A stretch of DNA of 64,000 nucleotides from Triparma columacea (taxonomy: Eukaryota; Sar; Bolidophyceae; Parmales; Triparmaceae): the NCBI GenBank assembly GCA_030267965.1, contig BRYA01000023.1, forward strand, positions 1 to 64,000. Reading direction: 5' to 3'. Within the stretch, counting starts at the first letter, position 1, and every line of letters begins with the position of its first letter. Shown here one piece after another: positions 51,501 to 63,834 of the stretch. The translations under genes were made by a program, and so were the position numbers. The notes beneath the pieces are model-generated. The model did not search any database. It worked only from the letters and a program-made list of their open reading frames with translations, and was not told the DNA's origin.

Positions 51501-53324
51501 AGCAACGAGGATATGGAGGATGGGATGGACATCGAGGAACAGGGTGAGGACAACGACGCGAGGGAACTTGAGAGTAGGGCGGAGGTGAAGATGAAGGAGA
51601 TTAAAGATAACAGGAAAAGGAGGAGGGAACTACAGGAGGAAATTCACCAACTCAAGAAAGACATCAAAACACTGACTGTCAAAATACCCAAGCTTGAGAT
51701 GGAGCTAGCGGGGGTCGACACCACGAGGACGGAGCTAACGAAGTCCATACCAGAACTTAGGGAAGCCTCAACACTCTCCAAGGACGACGCGGCGAAGTTG
51801 GAGACACTCAAGGCCAAGGTAACCAAGTGCGAGAGGGACATGAAGAGCACTGCGACGTTGGCTGCGAAACTTGAAGGGGAGGTTGGAGAACTTCAGAAGA
51901 AAATCGTCGACGCGGGAGGGGTGAAACTTAAGAAACAACAGAAGGCTGTTGATGGAGCGATGAAGAGACTCAAGGATGCGAAATCTAAGTTGAACGAGGC
52001 CAAGGTTAACATCGGGACTTACGAGAAGAACGCCATCAAGGCCGAGGAGGAGGCCGTTGCCGCGAGGGCTCAGATTGAAGAGGAGGAGAAGAAGCTGGAA
52101 GAGAACTCGGAGGCGCTTAAGGTTATTGAAGAAGAGGCTTTTAAGGTTCATGAAATGTTCGAGGAAGCTAAGGAGGCGACGCAGAAGAAGAAGGAGGAGC
52201 TGGATGAAGCTGCGTTGGAACTTGGGGAACTTAAGAAGGACATGAGCAAGGTTAAGATGATCGAGGTTGAGCTGCTGGGTAATTTGGAGAGGTACGAACA
52301 GGAGATGAAGGAGCATAACGGGAGGGTCAAGTTCTGGAGGGAGGAAATTGGGAAACTTAGAGATGCTGAAGAAGCTGATGCTGAATACGATTTGAGCGAC
52401 GACGAGGAGGAGGAGGAGGAGGAGGGTGAGGGAGAGGAGGGTGAGGAGGAGGAGAGCGTGCAGGAGAGCGTGGAGGAGGGGGAGAAGGGAGACGACACCT
52501 CCGTCGATACCGAGGGGGAGACGAAGGTGACCAAGAAGAAGTCCAAGATGAGCAAGATCGACCCCCTCCCAACCTTCACCGAAATGGCCCTCGCGCAGTT
52601 CGCGCGCAGGGAGCTCAAGAGGGAGATAGAGGAGCTCGAGAAGGAGAGGGACCTCCTAGCCAAGACCGCCAACATGACCGCCATCGCCGAGTACAGGAAG
52701 AAGGAGGCGGACTACCTCGAGAAGGTCGCAGAGCTCGACAAGATCACGGACGAGAGGAACGAGGCGAGGATGAAGTGGGACGAGCTACGTAGGCTCAGGC
52801 TCGAGAAGTTCATGGACGGGTTCGGGCAGATCACCCTGAAGCTGAAGGAGATGTACCAAATGATCACCCTAGGAGGGGACGCGGAGCTCGAGCTCGTTGA
52901 CTCACTCGACCCCTTCAGCGAAGGCATCGTCTTCAGCGTCCGCCCCCCCAAGAAGTCTTGGAAGAACATCGCTAACCTAAGCGGCGGGGAGAAGACCCTC
53001 TCCAGCCTCGCCCTGGTCTTCGCCCTCCACCACTACAAGCCCACCCCGCTGTACGTGATGGACGAGATCGACGCGGCGCTTGACTTCAAGAACGTTAGCA
53101 TAGTTGCGAACTACATCAAGGAGAGGACGAAGAACGCGCAGTTCGTTATCATCTCGCTAAGGAACAACATGTTTGAACTCGCAGACAGGCTGGTGGGAAT
53201 CTATAAGACACAGAACAGCACGAAGGCGGTATGCATCGACCCGAAAGCATTCGGGAAGAATAAAATTATGGAGGAGGACAAGAGGCAACAGGTTGCACTG
53301 GGAGAAGTCACGAACGTCGTGTGA
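48578..53324 (+). CDS. SMC4: SMC4, condensin ATPase subunit
   Basis: Four exons in phase: 48578-48640, 48832-48993, 49289-50287, 50586-53324 (1320 aa). Exon 1 ends PRLMISKM and joins [19 protein letters not shown], the SMC4 start. Walker [10 protein letters not shown] is at about residue 46. [20 protein letters not shown] and [12 protein letters not shown] are SMC4-specific. The hinge is at about 540-630 ([20 protein letters not shown]), between two long coiled coils. The signature [20 protein letters not shown] (about 1204) and Walker [12 protein letters not shown] (about 1231) complete the ATPase head. With SMC2 it forms condensin for mitotic chromosome compaction. Intron 3 (50288-50585) hosts an introner-like element; intron 2 has aggaacaa-type short repeats. 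Confidence 0.97.
50343..50478 (+). repeat. Introner-like repeat, family 2, with terminal inverted repeats, in SMC4 intron 3
   Basis: The element begins GTTTGTTCC (50343-50351) and ends GGAACAAAC (50470-50478), a perfect 9-bp inverted pair about 136 bp apart. Internal blocks TTTATGATATGCGACGTGCA and TTTCGGAGACACGCGCAATG recur in the unrelated gene at 34690-34803, in the same orientation relative to transcription. No coding capacity; the pattern is that of a non-autonomous MITE-like element living in introns. Confidence 0.75.
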
Positions 53325-53861
53325 AGGAAAAAAGAAGAAGGGGGAAAATGAGAAACAAGAGGGGGGGAAAAAAAGAAAAGAAATAAAAAAAGGAAAGGGG
53401 AGGTGAAGTGTTGTTCGGGACGAATAACGACACCAAAAGTCTTAGGGAATAGTCGGCTTGAAAGCGAGAGAGGGGAAGGGGGGGGGGGAGTGGAAGGGGG
53501 AAAAGGGGAAGGAAGTGAGAGGGGAGAGTGAAGGGAGAGGGGAAATCTAAGTTAGGGGGTTTGACATGAACGTTATATACTACTACGCGAGTGCATGAGC
53601 CGAGTAAGGACTGATTTACAGGAATGTTCCTTACATTATTTTTGGACATTTCGAAGAGGAATAAATTCATCAACTTTTTTCCATCTTCATCTCTCCACCT
53701 ATTGATCTGACAGTTTCATCACGCTTTAGATTTTCATACCTGCGCCTTTCACTACTTTCACTCCCATCTTCCAGAAGAATTGAAGCCTATTGAGCCTCAC
53801 ATTACACACCCTAGAAAATCCTTCTTCGACCACCCACCTTCAATTCAACTCATAACATATC
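53325..53861. other. Intergenic region between SMC4 and the SET gene
   Basis: A purine-rich 3' flank (gaaaaaagaagaaggggg type) followed by an ordinary promoter stretch. No gene seen. Confidence 0.5.
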
Positions 53862-55479
53862 ATGGACCTTTTTGGAGATAGTGACTCGGAAGACGAGAAT
53901 GTTAGTGTCGGACCCTCCCAAGAAACCTTGAAGATAATTGCAGAAAAACAGAAGTCTACAGAGAAAACGGCAGAGGAACAAGAGGTCCACTTTCCGACCC
54001 CAATTCCCCTCCCAGCCTTATGGCCGGAGCCCCTATTTCAGGGCCCTGTAGTATTCAATGATGACTCGGAGGAGTTTGGCGGTGGACGGTGAGTCAGTTG
54101 TCCGATTTGATGTTGAAGAAGAAGAAGAAAACCGAACATTCCACCCTCATCCACCCCCCCTCCCCTCCCAGATCATTCGTAGCGCAAGTCGACCTGCCTC
54201 CGGGTACCCTTCTGATGAAGGAGCTACCGCTGTCTACCTGGCCGTCCGAGGCAATCGGTAAGGCGCTCTCTGTTGACGTCTTGAAGTCTGTGCCTAATCT
54301 GGGCCTTCTCGACAACCTTTTCCCCTACAAGCTCTCAGACGTTCCCGCCTCGGTGGTGGAAGAACGAAGAAGCTCCATGGACGCCGAGCTGAAGCACCTC
54401 TCGAGCGAGATTAGCGTTCCAGCCGACGACCTGCTCCGCTACTACTTTACCCTCACCTGCAACGGTTTCGATTCAGGAGTTTACGGCCACCTCTCCATCT
54501 TCAACCACTCGGAGCTGCCGAACTGCATCAAGTTCAGCCCGACCGACGGGGTCCCGTACAGCGAAGTCAGGACGGTCAAGCATGTCAAGAAGGGCGACCA
54601 CCTTACCATATCCTACATGAACCCAAGGGAGCAGAGGTGAGGCTTGGTGGGAGACCAGCGACGCCCTGTGTCTCGCATCCGCTAACCCCCCCCCCCCTCT
54701 TCCCCCTCCCTCCCTCTCCCAGCTTCGCTCGTCGGCGAAAGTACTTCCTTGACCAGCACAACTTTGACATTGCTGATGAAATTAGAGGCCTCTCCACTGT
54801 GCAGAAGTTCGACTCCACAACGCGCTCAGCCGAGGAGGTCGAGAACACGGAGAAGACGATAGATGAGTTCACGAAAATGTACGAGGAGTTCAAGGCGGTC
54901 AATGACGAGGCTGGAAAGGCCAGCGTTGAATTCGCATCGGAAATCAAGGAGAAGGTGAGATATATTGGGAGAGCTTCCGAAACAAGAAAAATACGTCCTA
55001 ACCCCCCCTCCCTCCCTATCCCCACTCCTCCCACCACCCAGTTATCGCTCAAGTGTAGGGATCTTTACGCCGCTTCCTTGCAGCTCGTTTCCACCGTCCT
55101 TTCAATGTTCCCTTCTCATGTAATTCTCCTCCGTTGCCTTCGCCTTCACACTAACCTTTGCGCTTTAATGCTCGACCTCGCCTCCACCTCGAGGAACGTT
55201 TTAATAGACGAAATGGAAGGTATTAACATCCTTAGTGACTTTGTTGAAAACACAGGTAAACTACTGGATCTACAAGTGGAATACCACGAGGGTGATACAC
55301 ACCCTGACGTTGGGGCGACGGTATTGGACCTGGCGGAAGGGATAAACGGAATGCTTGGGAAGGCACCTGGTAGACTTTTTGATTTGAAGGTTTATAGACT
55401 GGAGTCGATTGTTGCTTCTTCTAAGTACGAGAGTGAGCTGAGGGCTACGCACCGTCGAATAGAGAAGATGTTCAAGTGA
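53862..55479 (+). CDS. SET-domain (SMYD-like) lysine methyltransferase
   Basis: Four exons in phase: 53862-54088, 54172-54636, 54723-54954, 55042-55479 (453 aa). Acidic N-terminus (LFGDSDSEDENVSV). The SET core has the family's catalytic pieces: GVYGHLSIFNHSELPNC (equivalent to NHSCxPN) and KKGDHLTISYMNPREQ, with the junction REQ + SFARRRKYFLDQHNFD like the post-SET entry of SMYD proteins. The cysteine zinc cluster after it is missing, and no MYND finger is present. The C-terminal half is helical (LQLVSTVLSMFPSHVILLRC). It should methylate lysines on histones or other proteins; substrate unknown. Confidence 0.85.
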
Positions 55480-55570
55480 AGATGTCGACGAGATTAAATC
55501 TTCAGATTTTCTTCATTCAAAACACTCACTTCTCCTTATGTCCCTCTCCCCTTCTTTCGCTCCCTCCCCC

Positions 55571-58500
55571 CTAAATATCTTTGCTGGTAACGATAGTCCC
55601 AGACCCGTTCCTACTCGTCCTCCCCCCTCTCGCTCTCGTGCTTGTTGGTCTTCCCTTCGTTCCCGCCGTGCTTGGTCTCGGTGACTTAGGTCTGCTGCTC
55701 GTCGATGCTACTGATCCCCTCCTAGACTTCGGTGATTTGGCCCTCTTTACAGCCGCGGAAGTCCTCCTGCTTGGTGAGTTAATCTCTTTCTTACTAACAT
55801 CTGCCAATGGCAAGTTCGCGTCCGGTCCTATGGATGACCTCCTCCTCTCTGGGGGCTTGTTGATGCCGGTCTTTGCTGCGTTCTCGTCGTTTTCGCGCTT
55901 CTTTATCTCCCTCCTCTCTTTCTCGACTTGCTTGATTTTATCTTCGATTGACATTAGGTCAACGACCCCTATCTCGACCGGTACCTTGACGGGGGAGACT
56001 CCCTTCTCCAGCTTTTCCTGGTCGTCCTCGTCGAACTCCTCGGCGATGGCCTGGGATGGGGCCGTGGCGTAGACGAACTCGTCGACTTGGTAGAACTTCA
56101 TCTCTGGCGCGTCCGAGACGTCCTCCTCACACTTAACGATCTCGTCGACGTACTTTCTGTTCTGCCCCTCTAGTTTCTCAACCAGTTTCAATCCCGCGTC
56201 ACGGTGAGCGTTTGCCTTAACCATGTTCTCCTCCGCTCTTTTCTCCGCTCCTTCTTGGTTCTCCTTAACGTCGTTCTTCTGTCCCTCGATCGCAGCGTCG
56301 ACTTCTCCGATGGTCCCCATGCATGTTTCCCCGAAGTCGTTCGTCTCCTTAACGACAGTGTCCACGCACTCGTTCAGCTTACTGACGCCACCCTCGAGTT
56401 CCTCCGTTACCATGTTCGCCCCCTCGACGACCTCTTCCTTGACGGTCTCCCTAGGGTCCTTGATGGCAGTAAGGTCGCTTGAGAAAGTCTCTAGGTTACT
56501 CTTTGCGAACTCAGCCGCCTTCACTCCAGCCTCATGGACAGCCTCGATGTTCGATAGGTTCTTAGCAAGCGATTCATCCTTGACTTCCGTAGCGAGGCTC
56601 CCAGCTGCCTTGGTCGTCTCGCCGACGCTCTGAGCGTACTCGTCGCTGCTGCTGACGAACTCGCCTACGTGTTTAGTAGCGGTCATTACGTTCGTGTTGA
56701 AACCTTCAAGTAGGTCAATCTGTTCCTTCTTAACCTCCTGTATTTCACGAAGCGGCGCCGTGGAAAGGGGTGGGGTGTTTACGTGTAAGTGTATAAGTTT
56801 TGAGGATTCCCCCTAGTATTCCCTCGTTCGCTCCCCTCCTCCCAACTTTCTCACCTCAACTCCCTTGACAGTCTCTCCGAGTGCTCCAATCACGATTTCG
56901 TCGTTCTCCATCGCTTCTTTAATGAGTCCTCCCATAACATCCCCTCCCTCTTTCGCCTTCTCTACGTACTCCATAACAATAATCTCGTTCTCCCCCGCGA
57001 TCTTCTGGACCTCTTCGTTCTCCCTTTGCTGTTGTTCGTACGCCTTGGTAGTCATGGTTATGATCTTAGAGTTCTGTTCGTTCATGAGTTTACCAATACC
57101 CTCCATCATGTTGGCTACGAACTCGTTCTGGGCCTTTATCTGCTTGACCTTGGAGAGCTCTATCTCCTTCTCCTGCCTGGAGATGATCTCCTGCTGGGAC
57201 TTTATCTGAGCCATAAGTGAGCTCGAGAATGAGGCAAGGTCGGAGGCTGAGGTAGTGTTCAAACCCTCCATCTCGGAGTGCTTGTTGTTTCCGGCGTAGG
57301 TTTCGGATGAGCCCTTTGCCGCTAAGATCACTCCGTCGCACTTTGTGGAGAGGGACCCGAAGCCTTCCTCTGTCGTGTCCTTGAGGTTGTCTAGGGCCTT
57401 TGTGATGAGCTCGTTGATGGTTTGAGAGCTCTCCTTCGACGTTGCGGTAGCGGCGGATAGAGCGGACTCGAGGTTCGTGATTTTGGAGGAGAGCGTGGAC
57501 ATCAGAGACGTCGCGGAGGCGTTGGCGGCGACGAAGTTGGAGTTCAAGTTCTGTAATAAGGTGTGTGTGTGTGGGGAGGTATAGAGGTGGGGGGGTTAAG
57601 TAGGGGCTTATGAGTGTGGTGGTGGCTACTACATCCTCACCTTCTCAATCTCGTTCTCTAATTTCTCCCCGTTCTTCTCCACCCTAATTTCGCTCGCCCT
57701 AACCTCTCCCTCAAGTAGTATCTCCCCCTTCTCGAATCCTTCCAGCATCCCCTTAAGTTTGTCCTTAGTGGTCTCCCCAATGTCCTTAGCGACGTGACGA
57801 ACGTTATCCTGTACCTGGGTACCGACCAGGGTCTTGTAATTGTCAACGAGTGAGCTGACTTTACTGACGAGTCCTGAGACCTTGTCGAGTCCTTCGGAAG
57901 CAGCTTTGGCGTTGTCCTTGAAAATCGTCATTTCCTCATTCTTCACATCCTCGAGGTGCTTGTTGAGGTCGGCGAGGTCCTCTATGATTCCCTCCATGGT
58001 GATGTTAGATTCGACCTTGAACGCCTCCGCCTCTTTCTTGTACAGCCTCATTTCGTCGACGTTGCCGGAGAGGGCTGCGTGGAGTTCGGTGTTGGAGGTT
58101 ATTGAAGTCTTCAACGTCGAGAGGAGGGAATGGGACGCGGACGTAAGGGCAGCCTCGGTGTTGGAGGTGGACTAAGAGGGGGAGTGGAGGGGTGGAGAGC
58201 GATCGAGCCATGGCGAGCCATGGGGGGTTAGGGATTTTTTAAAAGGGGCGATGGAGTTAAGGTTCGCTAAAGTCGCTAAAGGCACAACCAGGGCCCTCTC
58301 ACCTTGAGTGTGAACTCCGTCTTCTTCAAGACCTTGACCGTCTCCCCTAGTTTCCCCTCCAGTTCCTCCGTCATTTTCTCCGCCTTCTCCGCCCTCATGA
58401 CGAGCTCTTGCTGCTGCATGTGCTTCCTGGCCAGGGCGCTCTGCGCCTCCTCGACCTGGCTCTGCATGTACTGAAGCTTGCACTCCATCTCGTGCCAGTG

Positions 58501-60205
58501 CTACGACGATGCGTTGTTGTTGGGTGGGGGGGGGATTTTTCCTGCGCGTTAGCCTTGTGCAGCTCGGTTGTGTCTTCTTCCTGCAAACGTTGTACTTTTC
58601 GTCAACTTCCCCTCTCCTTCTCACCTGCAGGCTCTGTTCCCTCGCCCCTTCCCCCGTCCCAGTAGACGCTTGACTCAGCGGTCCTCCCCCCACGTTAAGG
58701 TAGCTCGTAGCCACCGGTTTGTTAACGATACTGTTGGCGCTCTGCGCGTAGTTAAGCGTAGAGATCGACTCCTCAATCGCAGAGACAGAGGGTGAGAGCG
58801 TGGCGACGATGACTGTCTTACAGCGACCACCGAGTGACTCCTGGAGGACGCGTGTGAGCTTCGAGTCGCGGTATGGTACTCTAATGTTGGAGTTTTTCTT
58901 CTCCGATATTTCCTTCAAACAGCTGATGACTCTTCCAAGTGTGAGTAGGCTCCTGTTGATGTTCATCCTTTCCCTCTCCCTTGCCGCGGTCGCCTTGTCG
59001 GCCTTGTCGAGGCTCGCGGTCTTGGCGCACTCGCTACCGGCGAGGTCCACGAGGTGGAGCTTGCCCTTTACCTCCATTACGCCGTCGGGGTACTGGACCT
59101 TGGCCTTGACAAGAATGGTGAAGAGACAGTGCGAGCGGGAGGACTAAGGCGTAGAGAGAGAGGGGGGGGGGGGGGGGGAAGAGGGTTAATGTTAAAGGTG
59201 CTTACACAATTCGTCGTGTTGGTGTTCCCTCCTCTCTCACCTGCTTGTTCATCTTAGTCTCCCCGACCATCCTCTGCGTCTGCGCCGTCTGCAGCTGCTT
59301 CAACACGTCCTCCGCCGAGTGAACCTCGTGCTGGCTGAGGCCCTTGACGGCTACGCCGGTCTTGGTGTCCATTATGGACAACTTGGGGTTCTCCTTCTTG
59401 GCTGAGAGGGTGGAATTGTCAACAAAGAGGTCAGAGAGCTCCTGTTATTTTGGGCGAGAGGGTAAGGGTTAGGGCGGACAAAGATGAAGGCGTAAACCCC
59501 CCCCCGAAAACTTCAATGGAGGACCTCACCTCGTTGTAGATCTCGAGGTACTGGACAGTCACGGAGGACTCAGAGTATTTGGGGTCCTTCAGCTGATCGA
59601 ATATAGAAGATGCTGAACGTGGGATAATTCCACGGTGCTGGGGTGGGGATGGGGGTGTGGGGGGGGTAGAGGGTTGGGTTAGGGTTAGCGGAGAGTGTCC
59701 TCGGGTCTGCCATTTTCTGAGCTCCTCCCCCCCCCCCCAATTCTCACCTCCTCCTCGTGTATTGATCCTTCCATGGTGTGAGTTTTCCCCGTCCCCGTCT
59801 GTCCGTACGCGAAAACCGTGCTCTCATACCCGTTAAGGACGTCCGCAATGACCGGCTTGAGGGTTGAGTCGAAGACCTCCTGCTGTGTGGAGTAGCAACC
59901 AAAGACGTTGTCAAACTGGTAGTTTGAACGCTGCTGACGGGAACCTGAACCGCGAATTACGGTGATTGAACGATCAACTGTAGAAGCAGTCTATTGATTA
60001 GCGCATTGTTTTTTGTAATATTGGGTTAGATGGTTGGTTTTATGATGATGGAAAGAGGAGAGGGGTCGAGGGCGAGGTTGAGATAGGGTGAAAATGAGGG
60101 CATATTACTCACCACTACGGGTAAAGTGTCACCCTGCTTCTCTCTATCATTAAGTGGCCTCAAGCGGGCAATAACTTGTACGGTTGATGTTCCAGCTTTG
60201 CTCAT
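55571..60205 (-). CDS. Kinesin-5 (BimC/Eg5-type) motor
   Basis: Nine exons in phase: 60205-60113, 59990-59748, 59637-59530, 59441-59241, 59143-58625, 58500-58303, 58171-57641, 57550-56855, 56737-55571 (1251 aa). The N-terminal motor has [16 protein letters not shown]-loop [22 protein letters not shown] (switch I), LVDLAGSE (switch II) and [13 protein letters not shown]. The neck reads [14 protein letters not shown], the kinesin-5 NKP pattern, followed by [17 protein letters not shown] long stalk and a basic Ser/Thr/Pro-rich tail ([19 protein letters not shown]) follow; I do not see a clean BimC box. It should be a plus-end motor that crosslinks antiparallel spindle microtubules. The acceptor of exon 6 (58500) is the least certain. 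Confidence 0.92.
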
Positions 60206-60300
60206 ATTGAGGTTAATAGTAAAATTGGAGCAACCGCTACAAAGTGAAAATTGGGAAAAAAAGCCAAAAACATGGGCAAAAAGAGGCAAAAAAGGAGAAA

Positions 60301-62961
60301 ATGGGAGCAGTATCTCCATCAATGTTAATAGCCGTGTTAGTGTGTGTGTGTGTATTTATAGTGAATAATGTGTATCATACAGAGGTTGAGAACGTATTGA
60401 ATGAGTGTTATCAACGTTTAATGTCAACATTTGGACAATCTTCACTCAGTGCTATCGTCAGCAACTCATTTTATTCAACAAAACTAACGATACAACATAC
60501 TACACAACCTACAATTGATAAACATTATATTGATATAGCCATACAAATGATAAACGAGCAAAATTATAGGTAAGTTGAAGGAAAAATGGGAAGCAAAATC
60601 AGCCATCACCGACAGCTATCAGACAGCCATCATCCACAGCAGTCATCATCCATCATCCACCACCCACAGCAGCCATCACCATCCACCACCTCCATCCATA
60701 ACCCTAACCCTCTTCACCCCTTAGGTCAAGCATGTTAATATTCCAGGAGTTGCATTCCACCATAACCTCTTCCCCTACCTACCCCTTAATCCACCCTTCC
60801 GATTTGCTCGTAACCTCCAACTACCTCGCAACCTCTGTAATGTCCTCCTCCCCCCAAGCCGTAACCGCGGCATTGAGAGACTGCTGGAAAGGTATCCGAG
60901 ATACTTGCTTCAATCAAACACATACAACACAAACTTCCATCCCCGATATTAAGGGGGAGGATGATGGTGTAGACCAGGGGCACTGTGGGGACGCTTTAGC
61001 TAACTTCGCCGTCGCCCTTGAGGTCGCTGCTGACGGTGATGGTGGGTTAGGTTTCTCCCTTGACTGGGACTCCCGACAAACTTCTTTAGAGGGTGCGGTA
61101 GGGAGTGCAAGAGCGGCTTTACTGTTGGCTGAGAGGTGCTATGTTAGAGCCATGTTAAGAGGGAGGAAAGGACTAGAGGGTAACATGGAGGGGCTGAGAA
61201 GGAGGATCAAAGAAGCGGGTGAGGGGGGGGAGGATGAGGGTGAGGTGGGGGGTAAGGACTCCGCCTCTGACGGGGACGTGGAGGAGGGGAGAAAGCAAGA
61301 AAGGAAACAGGAATCAGAGGTTATAAGATCGCTAAGGAAGAAGGTCTCGCAGGACGCTTTAACCCCCAGCTTCCACTACGCTCTCGTCTCCCAACTCCTC
61401 CCTACAATAGCCTCGGGGGGAGGGGGGGCGGTGGAGGAGGTCATGGATCTGCTGAGCGAGGGGATTAAGATTAGCAAGGAACAGGGGAACGGGGAGGGGG
61501 CTAGGAGGGGGGAGGATATGCTGGAGAGGGTTATGAGGGAGATGGGGGAGGGGGGGATGGGGGGGGAGGGGACAAGGGGAAGGAGAAGGGAAGAAGGAAT
61601 TGAGAGAGAGAGACAGAATGGGAGAAACAGAGAGACACAAGGGAACGAAAGAAGAACGGAAGAAGGGAGGAACGGAGACCAGGACGAAGGCAAACACGAG
61701 GTTGAAAAACTCAAACTCGAAATGGAGATACAGAGACTTAACCTTAAAATCATGGAGCAGAGGGTGGTTATGCAGGGGGGGGGAAGTGGGGGAGGTTTCG
61801 AAACTCCGATGCGAACCGAACGCGTAGCCGAGGCAACGTATAAAGAAGAGGTTAGGGGAGGGGAGGGGGAAGATGAAGAATACGGGGAGACGAAAAGGTG
61901 GCGCGAGACACACGAACAGCAGCAGCAGCAGCAGCAGAAGAGACCGTCACTCGTTAAGAGGAGGGGAGGGGAGCGGGGAGGAGGGGGGGTTATGGGAGGG
62001 GGGGAAGGGGGGGGGGAGGAGAAGAATATGGAGAGGGACGGAACGGAGGATGGTAATAACGGACAGAAGGGGGAACGGGAGCGAGTACAGATGGAGGAAA
62101 TGAAGGAGGGAGAAGAGGTGAGACGAGGTTCTGCTGTCTGACGAATACACATCCATCACAACGAAGGAACTAACTAACCTTTTTTTTTCTCTTCGTTTGC
62201 AGGTGGTGGAAATGACCGACAGGTCCCCTCCCCCCTCACCTCCTCCTCCTACATCCTCCTCCCCCCCTCCTCCCCCCCCTCCTCCCCAACTCTACCAACC
62301 CCGTAACCTCCCATCCCCCCAACCCCCCCTCCCCGCCGTCGCCCAGTCAATCCTAAACACCGCTAACGCCTACATCGACAAGGGTGACTTCCAAGCCGCC
62401 GTCAAGCAGTTCGCCAAGGTACTAAAGAAGGCACCGGACCACCTGCCTAGCTTAATAGGGAGGGCTACGTTCCTTGAAAAGGTGGGGAAAAATTCAGCGG
62501 AGGTTACTAGGGCATACGTTGACGCCGCCAGGGTTGCGGTTGACCTAGGTAATGGGGAGCTTGCGGAGAAATTATGGGAGAGGGTGGAGGGAGCGGTTAG
62601 AGGTGTGGGGAAGGGTAAGGTTAGGGAGGTTGGAGATTACGCGAAGGGGTTCGCTGATAGGGTGGAGGTTATTGAGGGGATTGAGAGGGCTGTTGAAGAG
62701 GTCGAGAGGGGTACGGGGGGGGAAGGGAAGGGGGGGAGAGGAGGGATCATGAAGGGGGGGGGAGTGGGAGGGGGGGGGAGCGTATTTCAAAAAAGGGAAG
62801 GGGAAGGGGAGGGAAGGGGGGAGGGGGAGGGGGACGCACTTAACAGACTTGAGGAGGGGGGGAAGGCATATGTTAAGGGGGAGGAAGTTACGGGAGACGA
62901 GGGAGGGAACGGGAACTTGGGGGTCGCTAGTAATAGAGAAAGTAGGGGGAAGTACATTTAG
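60301..62961 (+). CDS. TPR-like protein with signal-anchor start
   Basis: Three exons in phase: 60301-60569, 60725-62117, 62203-62961 (806 aa). The start SPSMLIAVLVCVCVFIVNNV is a signal or anchor. Exon 2 contains an N-terminal helical segment (LRDCWKGIRDTCFNQ, ALANFAVALEVAADGDGG, AALLLAERCYVRAML) and a very charged Gly/Glu/Arg linker. Exon 3 starts with a polyproline run and then a clear TPR pair: LNTANAYIDKGDFQAAVKQF, AKVLKKAPDHLPSLIGRATF. TPRs bind peptide partners. The gene diverges from the kinesin-5 gene with only 95 bp between the two start codons, so they may share a promoter. Confidence 0.72.
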
Positions 62962-63834
62962 GGGATAACCACGAGCTGTCCAACAAGGTGGAGACGTCAG
63001 GTTTGGTAAAAAACGAAAGGGAGTTGACGGCAAATTTAATGGACCATTATTATACGTAATAGCTCATATACCGGGGAGGTCTGGGCGGATACTCCCCCTT
63101 GTAACCCTTTCAGCGCTATGGTGACCGAAGGTGAATGAGGGTGGGCACCGGTAGTAGGCCTGGGAGTTTAGTAAATTCAACCAACTTTGAACCACATTTT
63201 TTAATTTTGGAAAAAACCCAAGAAAAGCGAAAACTTAGAGGTGAGGACGTACAAAGAGTGACCGCTGTCTATTCATTGGCGCATTTGATTCATAAGAAAC
63301 ACAAATTCGGCCGTATATAGAAATCTATCAGAGCTCCCCCGAAACCAGTAAATTCCGAATCCAGGGATTATTCATCTTCATGAGATGCCCGACGGGGATT
63401 TTAGCTACACTCCCGGGCTTACAGTACCCTACGCCCGGACTTATTGAGGTTCTTTGACGAATATTATCACCCTTTATCCCTCACCACCTCCCCCTCTTTC
63501 CCCTTCCCGTCCTCAGCCAAAGTAAACCCCAAGAATTAGCCCCTGTAAAAGCTTCGTTGAAGGTAAGAATGTGCATGGAGACCCAAGCTCGGGGGATACG
63601 AGGCGTAAATTGAGGAAGAAACGACCGCAACGTAAAAATACAAGGTCAGCTCAAATCCACCTTGGTGCCTCGACCAGGAGGGTGGGGTTGGTTGACTGCA
63701 CTGGAATCAATCGCCGTATATTATTTAGCGACAACTGTTGTTGCCCCTCATTATCTCGCCGCGGCCGATACCGTTTCAAAAATCACCCCACTTATCCCCA
63801 AACTACCCTACCACCTTCCCCCCCCTCTTCAGCA
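62962..63834. other. Unassigned region before the right-edge gene
   Basis: There are donor- and acceptor-like sites (for example aag-gtaagaatg at about 63557, cccgtcctcag at about 63516) but I could not build a phase-consistent exon chain. A G/C-rich stretch near 63380-63440 has no gene call. Small upstream exons of the next gene are possible. Confidence 0.4.

Noticed and set aside
50705..51553. 282-aa reverse frame
   Set aside because: Antisense of the SMC4 hinge and coiled-coil exon.
58504..58624. Extra kinesin exon starting GAAGAAGACACAACC after a TTGCAG
   Set aside because: It shifts the frame relative to the conserved HEMECKLQ stretch and has no donor; the segment carries a GCTAACGC branch-like site and fits as intron.
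61376..62152. 258-aa Ser/Pro-rich reverse frame
   Set aside because: Antisense of the charged linker in the TPR-like gene.
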